From an uncultured Lachnospiraceae bacterium (GTDB lineage: Bacteria > Bacillota > Clostridia > Lachnospirales > Lachnospiraceae), in the NCBI GenBank assembly GCA_910587895.1, contig CAJUOE010000027.1, positions 1 to 10,388 of the forward strand: a DNA stretch of 10,388 nucleotides. Reading direction: 5' to 3'. A program made the translations under genes and the position numbers. Positions 7,441-10,388 of this stretch are shown here, piece by piece. The notes below the pieces were generated by a model that did not search any database, was not told the origin of the DNA, and saw only the letters and a list, made by a program, of their open reading frames with translations. How positions within the stretch are numbered: position 1 is the stretch's first letter; each line of letters starts with the position of its first letter.

Positions 7441-7917
7441 ATGACGCAGGAAAAGAAACAGGAATTTACCCGCAGGCTGAGTTGCTGCAACCGTGGGGAA
7501 ATGATTGTGATTATATATGATATCCTTTTTGCCTACCTTGATGACGGAATCCAGGCCAAAGAAGCCGGGAACTACGAGGACTTTAAGAAGGCCGTAGGAC
7601 TTTCCCAGCAGGTAATCTGCAGGCTGATGGACGATTTGGATTTCAGCTATGAAATCTCAAACAGCCTGTTTTCGGAATATCAGTTTGTCAACCAATTGCT
7701 TTCTATGGCAATATGTAAAAATACGTCTAAAAACCTTTGCGATGCGAAGAAGGTTCTGAAGAATCTCTATGACGCGTTTGTGGAGGCGTCGCGTCAGGAT
7801 ACGTCGGAGCCTTTGATGTCAAATACCCAGCAGGTTGTTGCGGGCATGACGTATCAGAAAGGCAGTCTGACGGAGACCCTTCAGGATTCCGAGAGTTCCA
7901 GGGGGTTTCTGGCATAG
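7441..7917 (+). CDS. fliS: FliS-like flagellin export chaperone
   Basis: 158 residues, all-helical. FliS binds the disordered C-terminus of flagellin in the cytoplasm, prevents premature polymerisation and delivers it for export. The family pattern is visible: MIVIIYDILFAYLDDGIQAK (residues ~21-40, matching the usual LYDGAI.FL..A), NYEDFKKAVGLSQQVICRLM, then LDFSYEISNSLFSEYQFVN, the counterpart of LD...GEIA.NL..LYDYM. It departs from ordinary FliS in that the N-terminus has CCNRGEM where the family has a TASPE-like segment. A polar tail of ~45 residues extends beyond the usual 125-135. AGGAGG at 7429-7434, six bases before ATG, fixes the start. Its place right behind flagellin supports the call. 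The last 37 bases overlap the minus-strand gene. Sequence identity to classical FliS looks low, so a search should confirm it. Confidence 0.8.
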   Translation: MTQEKKQEFTRRLSCCNRGEMIVIIYDILFAYLDDGIQAKEAGNYEDFKKAVGLSQQVICRLMDDLDFSYEISNSLFSEYQFVNQLLSMAICKNTSKNLCDAKKVLKNLYDAFVEASRQDTSEPLMSNTQQVVAGMTYQKGSLTETLQDSESSRGFLA

Positions 7918-8141
7918 GAATTCTCATTGTATTGTTTTGCCTTTGTCAGCAGAAATTTGTAGCGCATCTGTAATGCGTTTACCTGATAGATGCAGCAGTC
8001 AATGAGATCCGGCTCCATCGCATTTTCAAAATTATCATAGGCAAGAGCCAGATCGTATCTGGCTTTTTCTATGTCATCTAAAAGTAAAGAGTAAGCAGTT
8101 GTCTTAGGTTCTTCTTTTTTGGCAATCTGAAACATATGCAT
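7881..8141 (-). CDS. DUF2508 / YaaL-family protein
   Basis: 86 residues (84 if the second ATG at 8135 is used). AAGGA at 8147-8151 fits the first start and AAGGG at 8142-8146 the second, so the start cannot be decided. The core EKARYDLALAYDNFENAMEP followed by DLIDCCIYQVNALQMRYKFL is the pattern of the small DUF2508 family (YaaL in Bacillus): amphipathic helices with the phrase 'D..IY...A...RY..LL..AK'. The family's function is unknown. In Bacillus yaaL sits between recR and bofA; here it lies next to bofA but divergently, which supports both identifications. Its last 11 codons and stop lie antisense to the end of fliS, and no separate terminator is obvious. Confidence 0.8.
   Translation of the reverse strand: MHMFQIAKKEEPKTTAYSLLLDDIEKARYDLALAYDNFENAMEPDLIDCCIYQVNALQMRYKFLLTKAKQYNENSYARNPLELSES
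7891..7925. terminator. Possible weak hairpin at the convergent fliS / DUF2508 ends
   Basis: GAGAGTTCC (7891-7899) and GGAATTCTC (7917-7925) can form nine pairs, one of them G-T, around a 17-base loop. On the plus strand it is followed by the T-rich ATTGTATTGTTTTG. It spans the fliS stop. It could be a weak terminator for fliS transcription, but the long loop and interrupted T run make this uncertain. Confidence 0.25.
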
Positions 8142-8304
8142 CCCTTTCCTTTATGACTGTTACACATGCTCCGCCCAGGCGCAGTTATGCTAACAGTTAT
8201 CTTACTTAAAGTATAAGCAGAAACCATGAGCTCTATACAAAAAAGTCATAAATTTTTCCAGAAAGTATATATATGTGATAAGAGAGTGCCGGGAAGGGAC
8301 AGGT
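8142..8304. promoter_or_regulatory. Divergent intergenic region with inverted repeat and candidate promoters
   Basis: 163 bases between the DUF2508 gene (leftward) and bofA (rightward). ATGACTGTTA (8153-8162) and TAACAGTTAT (8191-8200) can pair over ten positions with one G-T, in the leader of the leftward gene next to its ribosome site. For bofA, TCATAAA (8246-8252) and GTATATAT (8265-8272) loosely recall a SigE-type promoter, which bofA uses in Bacillus, but the 12-base gap is short. For the leftward gene, TTGTAT and TTATAC on the minus strand (8235-8240 and 8211-8216) with an 18-base gap are a weak sigma-A candidate. Confidence 0.3.
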
Positions 8305-8577
8305 ATGGAAATTTATTATGGAATTGCGGCGATTGCAGGAATCTGCATTCTTGTGCTGCTTATGGGAACGATGAAACAGAAAGAAAACTGGGTGACGACA
8401 TTTATCCTGCGCAGTGTTGCGGGCGTCGTGGGAATCTGTATTGTAAATACCCTGCTGGATAGCGTGGGCATTTCTGTGGCGGCGGGCATCAATCCGGTCA
8501 ACGTTTTGACAATTGGAACCCTTGGTATCAGCGGCTTTGGGCTTGTATACGGAATTTTATTTTACCAGTTGTTGTGA
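8305..8577 (+). CDS. bofA: BofA-family protein (pro-sigma-K processing inhibitor)
   Basis: 90 residues, a small integral membrane protein. In Bacillus, BofA sits in the forespore outer membrane with SpoIVFA and holds the SpoIVFB protease inactive until the checkpoint that releases sigma-K. Here hydrophobic segments cover residues ~5-21, ~32-50 and ~60-88. The C-terminal half carries the family signature, AAGINPVNVLTIGTLGISGF, corresponding to the usual 'G..I.lN..t......G.pG'. ATG 8305 is chosen over the in-frame GTG 8275 because GGGAAGG (8291-8297) lies seven bases before it and the protein then starts with the hydrophobic helix. It is a single gene flanked by the divergent DUF2508 gene and by a new promoter for the Tad operon. 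It indicates a spore-forming lineage, although BofA homologues also persist in non-sporulating relatives. Confidence 0.82.
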   Translation: MEIYYGIAAIAGICILVLLMGTMKQKENWVTTFILRSVAGVVGICIVNTLLDSVGISVAAGINPVNVLTIGTLGISGFGLVYGILFYQLL

Positions 8578-8613
8578 GATAGTTACAAAAATGAAAAACT
8601 TCAGCAAACATAC

Positions 8614-8642
8614 TTTACAATCGTAAAAACATGTTTTATAAT
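8614..8642 (+). promoter_or_regulatory. Sigma-A promoter for the Tad-pilus genes
   Basis: TTTACA (8614-8619), 17 bases, TATAAT (8637-8642). The -10 is perfect, the -35 matches TTGACA at five of six positions, and the spacing is ideal. Transcription would begin near 8649, leaving a leader of about 55-65 bases before the prepilin peptidase. This makes the peptidase the first gene of its operon. Confidence 0.82.
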
Positions 8643-8703
8643 CCAAAACATCACTGATTCGCGAGCAGGAGATCAATGCAAAGAGAGGTGGTAAGTTGGG
8701 GAG

Positions 8704-9210
8704 GTGAAATTGTTGTTGAGCCTGACGCTCTTAAGTCTGGCAGCGGCAACGGACATACAGCGCTATTGCATCAGTAACCGGCTGATCATTTGCGGACTTT
8801 TATCTGGGTGTTTCTTTCAGGTCTCAGATGGGGGCATGAAGGGAATCGGCGTTTTTCTGTTAAACGTTTCTGTTCCGGTTATCTTATTTTATCTGTTGTA
8901 TCTGATACGCGCCCTCGGGGCAGGCGATATCAAGTTATTTTCCATGATTGGCGGCATTTGGGGTTTACAGGTGCTTTGTGTTACGATAATCGTTTCTTTT
9001 CTTATTGCAGCTTTTCTGTCATTGTGTAAGATTCTTTATCATCGAAATCTCTTTTCACGTCTATGGGTATTCAAAGAGTATATCTGCCAGGTGCTGGTAA
9101 GCGGCAGGCTGCTCGCCTATCCACAGGAGTCTCAGGGAAATCAACACGTCATTCATTTTTCAGTTGCCATTTTAATCGGGTATGCAATCGCTATGGAGGT
9201 ATCTTATTGA
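8704..9210 (+). CDS. Type IV / Tad (Flp) prepilin peptidase, A24 family
   Basis: 168 residues, very hydrophobic with about six membrane segments. Enzymes of this family (TadV/CpaA) cut the leader of Flp-type prepilins at the cytoplasmic face of the membrane. Both catalytic aspartates are visible: Asp17 in AAATDIQRYCISN (the usual 'D.....IPN', with Ser for Pro) and Asp75 in the GAGD motif of RALGAGDIKLF. The length fits the short single-domain TadV/CpaA type, without the N-methylation domain of PilD. The start is uncertain. GTG 8704 is given, but GGGGAGGTGA at 8698-8707 is a nearly perfect ribosome site whose spacing suits TTG 8710 or TTG 8713 better, removing two or three residues. The stop overlaps the next start as TTGA, so the two proteins are translationally coupled. 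Tad/Flp is favoured over type II secretion or competence because of the TadZ-like neighbour. Confidence 0.9.
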   Translation: MKLLLSLTLLSLAAATDIQRYCISNRLIICGLLSGCFFQVSDGGMKGIGVFLLNVSVPVILFYLLYLIRALGAGDIKLFSMIGGIWGLQVLCVTIIVSFLIAAFLSLCKILYHRNLFSRLWVFKEYICQVLVSGRLLAYPQESQGNQHVIHFSVAILIGYAIAMEVSY

Positions 9211-10154
9211 AAAAAATTTTAATAGCCGTCTGCGATATGGACGGCTCCTATGGAGAAAAACTGGGGGAATGGATTTCCCTGCGAAGAGGAGAGCGGATGA
9301 TAAGCGTGTCCTTTTCCTCGCCGGAACATTTTCTGGAATATAATAGCGGTACGAGACAGGACATTGTACTGCTTGGCAGAGGATTTTATGATCATCCCCA
9401 GATTTGTAAGGAGGTTTCCGGGAATGCAGGGGGAACGCTCTGGGTGTATCTGCATGAAAGTGAAGAAAATATGCAGGTTCCAGACAATATTCGCGGGCTT
9501 CCCCGGGTGGAAAAATACCAGCCGGCACAGGCAATTCTCAGGGAAGTGTTTTCGCTTTATCAGCAATGTGAAACCTGCGCGTTGCAGGAGGCGGGCGGAA
9601 AGAAGGAAATTATTGGCGTCTATTCACCCGGACACAGCATCTGGCAGACGCCGTTTAGCCTGACCTATGCACAGGCGCTGGCGCAGAAGGAGAAGGTGCT
9701 TTACCTTAACTTTCAGGAATGCGCGGGGTTTGAGGACTGGTTTCGTGAAGAATATGACAAAGATCTTTTGGATGTGATGTACCTTTGCCTGAGCAATGAG
9801 GTTGACGTTGCCAGCTGTGTCAGCGGCGCATGTTACAGCATGGAAGGAATCGACTATATTCCGCCGGCCAAAGACGGGGTCTGCCTGGGAGAGATATCTT
9901 CGGAAGATTATGTAAGGTTTGTCCGGCTTTTGGAAAAGGGCAGCGGTTATCGCACGATTTTGCTGGATTTTGGCATGATGGTGCCCGGATTTTTTCAAAT
10001 GCTGTCCATGTGCAGCAAGGCTTTTATCGTCTCGGAAACAGGCGAACTTGTCAAAGCGCCGCTGTTGCAATTTCGGCAGATGGCGGGGCGGCAGGAGGAT
10101 GTGCAACTGGACGATAAACAAGTCAAAGATGGAAAGCATGCGCAAATTTGCTGA
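9207..10154 (+). CDS. TadZ/CpaE-like pilus-positioning protein with degenerate P-loop, probably missing its C-terminus
   Basis: 315 residues. TadZ/CpaE proteins are MinD/ParA-related and localise the Tad pilus machine. TTG 9207 is the start: GGAGGT (9195-9200) lies six bases before it and it overlaps the peptidase stop as TTGA. Residues 1-~115 resemble a receiver-like domain (KKILIAVCDMDGSYGEKL) without a convincing phosphorylatable Asp. The ATPase-like domain starts near 134: EIIGVYSPGHSIWQTPFSL sits where MinD-type proteins have GG-x-GKTT, with Gln147 in place of the key Lys. A Walker B-like TILLDFG lies near residue 250, followed by CSKAFIVSE. It is probably unable to hydrolyse ATP normally, as in several TadZ relatives. 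As I recall, Clostridia members run about 40-60 residues further; this one ends in an unrelated-looking QVKDGKHAQIC. Confidence 0.72.
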   Translation: MKKILIAVCDMDGSYGEKLGEWISLRRGERMISVSFSSPEHFLEYNSGTRQDIVLLGRGFYDHPQICKEVSGNAGGTLWVYLHESEENMQVPDNIRGLPRVEKYQPAQAILREVFSLYQQCETCALQEAGGKKEIIGVYSPGHSIWQTPFSLTYAQALAQKEKVLYLNFQECAGFEDWFREEYDKDLLDVMYLCLSNEVDVASCVSGACYSMEGIDYIPPAKDGVCLGEISSEDYVRFVRLLEKGSGYRTILLDFGMMVPGFFQMLSMCSKAFIVSETGELVKAPLLQFRQMAGRQEDVQLDDKQVKDGKHAQIC

Positions 10155-10388
10155 CTATATAGAGAACAACCCTACCAAGTTGGAACTCGTGCGCCGCTAC
10201 AATTACGAAGTATGCCAATCCAATCGCTGTTTTATGACCTTGCCTCTGTATGAGGAATGGCAGGAAATGTTAGAAACATATTCTATAACTCTTATGCTTA
10301 CATTCATGAGAAGCAATATCCCACGGGCACAACAGCTATGCATATTGCCACCAATTCTTCTGTAGTTACCAATCATCCAAGCCAAATG
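10155..10388 (+). other. Unexplained 3' end; the expected CpaF gene is not seen
   Basis: In Tad operons the gene after tadZ is usually the CpaF/TadA secretion ATPase. Nothing like it appears here. One frame, starting at ATG 10129 or 10138 inside the TadZ end and running to 10365, gives a protein-like stretch (MRKFADYIENNPTKLELVRR, then MTLPLYEEWQEML) but has no ribosome site close to its start. From ATG 10258 a different frame, open to the window end, gives MAGNVRNIFYNSYAYIHEKQ. The two could be a frameshifted gene, two small ORFs, or noise. No family is recognisable. Composition looks more A/T- and pyrimidine-rich than in the genes before it. Confidence 0.3.

Noticed and set aside
7422..7540. 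Short frame starting at ATG 7422 just before fliS, a possible second leader peptide
   Set aside because: The only nearby purine run is one base from the ATG, and the AGGAGG inside it clearly serves the fliS start at 7441.
8226..8462. 78-codon frame starting in the bofA leader, Cys-rich
   Set aside because: It overlaps bofA in another frame, has no good ribosome site at its ATG, and its composition is that of a shifted reading of a membrane-protein gene.
10203..10385. Minus-strand open frame at the window end
   Set aside because: No ribosome site could be supported at its start, which lies at the window edge. The translation has no recognisable pattern, so it is not separable from chance.
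1..10388. CRISPR arrays, tRNA or rRNA genes, insertion sequences
   Set aside because: No regularly spaced repeats, no tRNA-like sequence with TTCGA arm, and no transposase-like protein were seen in reading both strands.

Overview
The window looks like the chromosome of a motile, spore-forming Clostridia member, most likely Lachnospiraceae. Pointers to this are a Firmicute-type flagellin ending in the typical LPQQVLQLLQ, a FliS-type chaperone, a BofA-family sporulation protein next to a YaaL/DUF2508 protein, strong AGGAGG-type ribosome binding sites, and the start of a Gram-positive Tad/Flp pilus operon. The assignment rests on protein resemblance by eye, not on a search.

Layout. Positions 1-105 hold the last 34 codons of an unidentified upstream gene. 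It overlaps a large membrane-anchored, presumably extracytoplasmic protein (86-2623) made of an N-terminal anchor, a beta-rich region, a propeller-like middle and a C39-peptidase-like end that appears to have lost its catalytic His and Asp. A good flagellar sigma (SigD/sigma-28) promoter at 2649-2675 precedes a 1039-residue protein (2713-5832) with degenerate helical repeats and a C-terminus resembling the FliK hook-length-control domain. Flagellin follows (5923-7371) with a clear terminator, then a FliS-like chaperone (7441-7917). A DUF2508/YaaL gene runs on the minus strand and overlaps the end of fliS tail-to-tail. It is divergent from bofA (8305-8577). A textbook sigma-A promoter (8614-8642) starts a Tad-type operon: a prepilin peptidase and a TadZ/CpaE-like protein joined by a 4-base TTGA overlap. 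The last ~240 bases do not look like the expected continuation of that operon.

How the genes fit together. Positions 2649-7917 form a late-flagellar block: filament subunit, its chaperone, and a large putative flagellar accessory protein under SigD. The flagellin leader carries a hairpin presenting GGA inside an ACATGGATGT sequence, nearly identical to the CsrA consensus site. The same AUG opens a 25-codon ORF with its own Shine-Dalgarno that overlaps the flagellin start. This suggests post-transcriptional control of flagellin of the CsrA-FliW type, possibly through translational coupling. It is the most interesting regulatory signal in the window.

The second surface system is the Tad/Flp pilus: the peptidase matures prepilins and the TadZ-like protein would place the machine. 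The TadZ-like protein has a degenerate P-loop and seems to end early, at a junction with unrecognised sequence.
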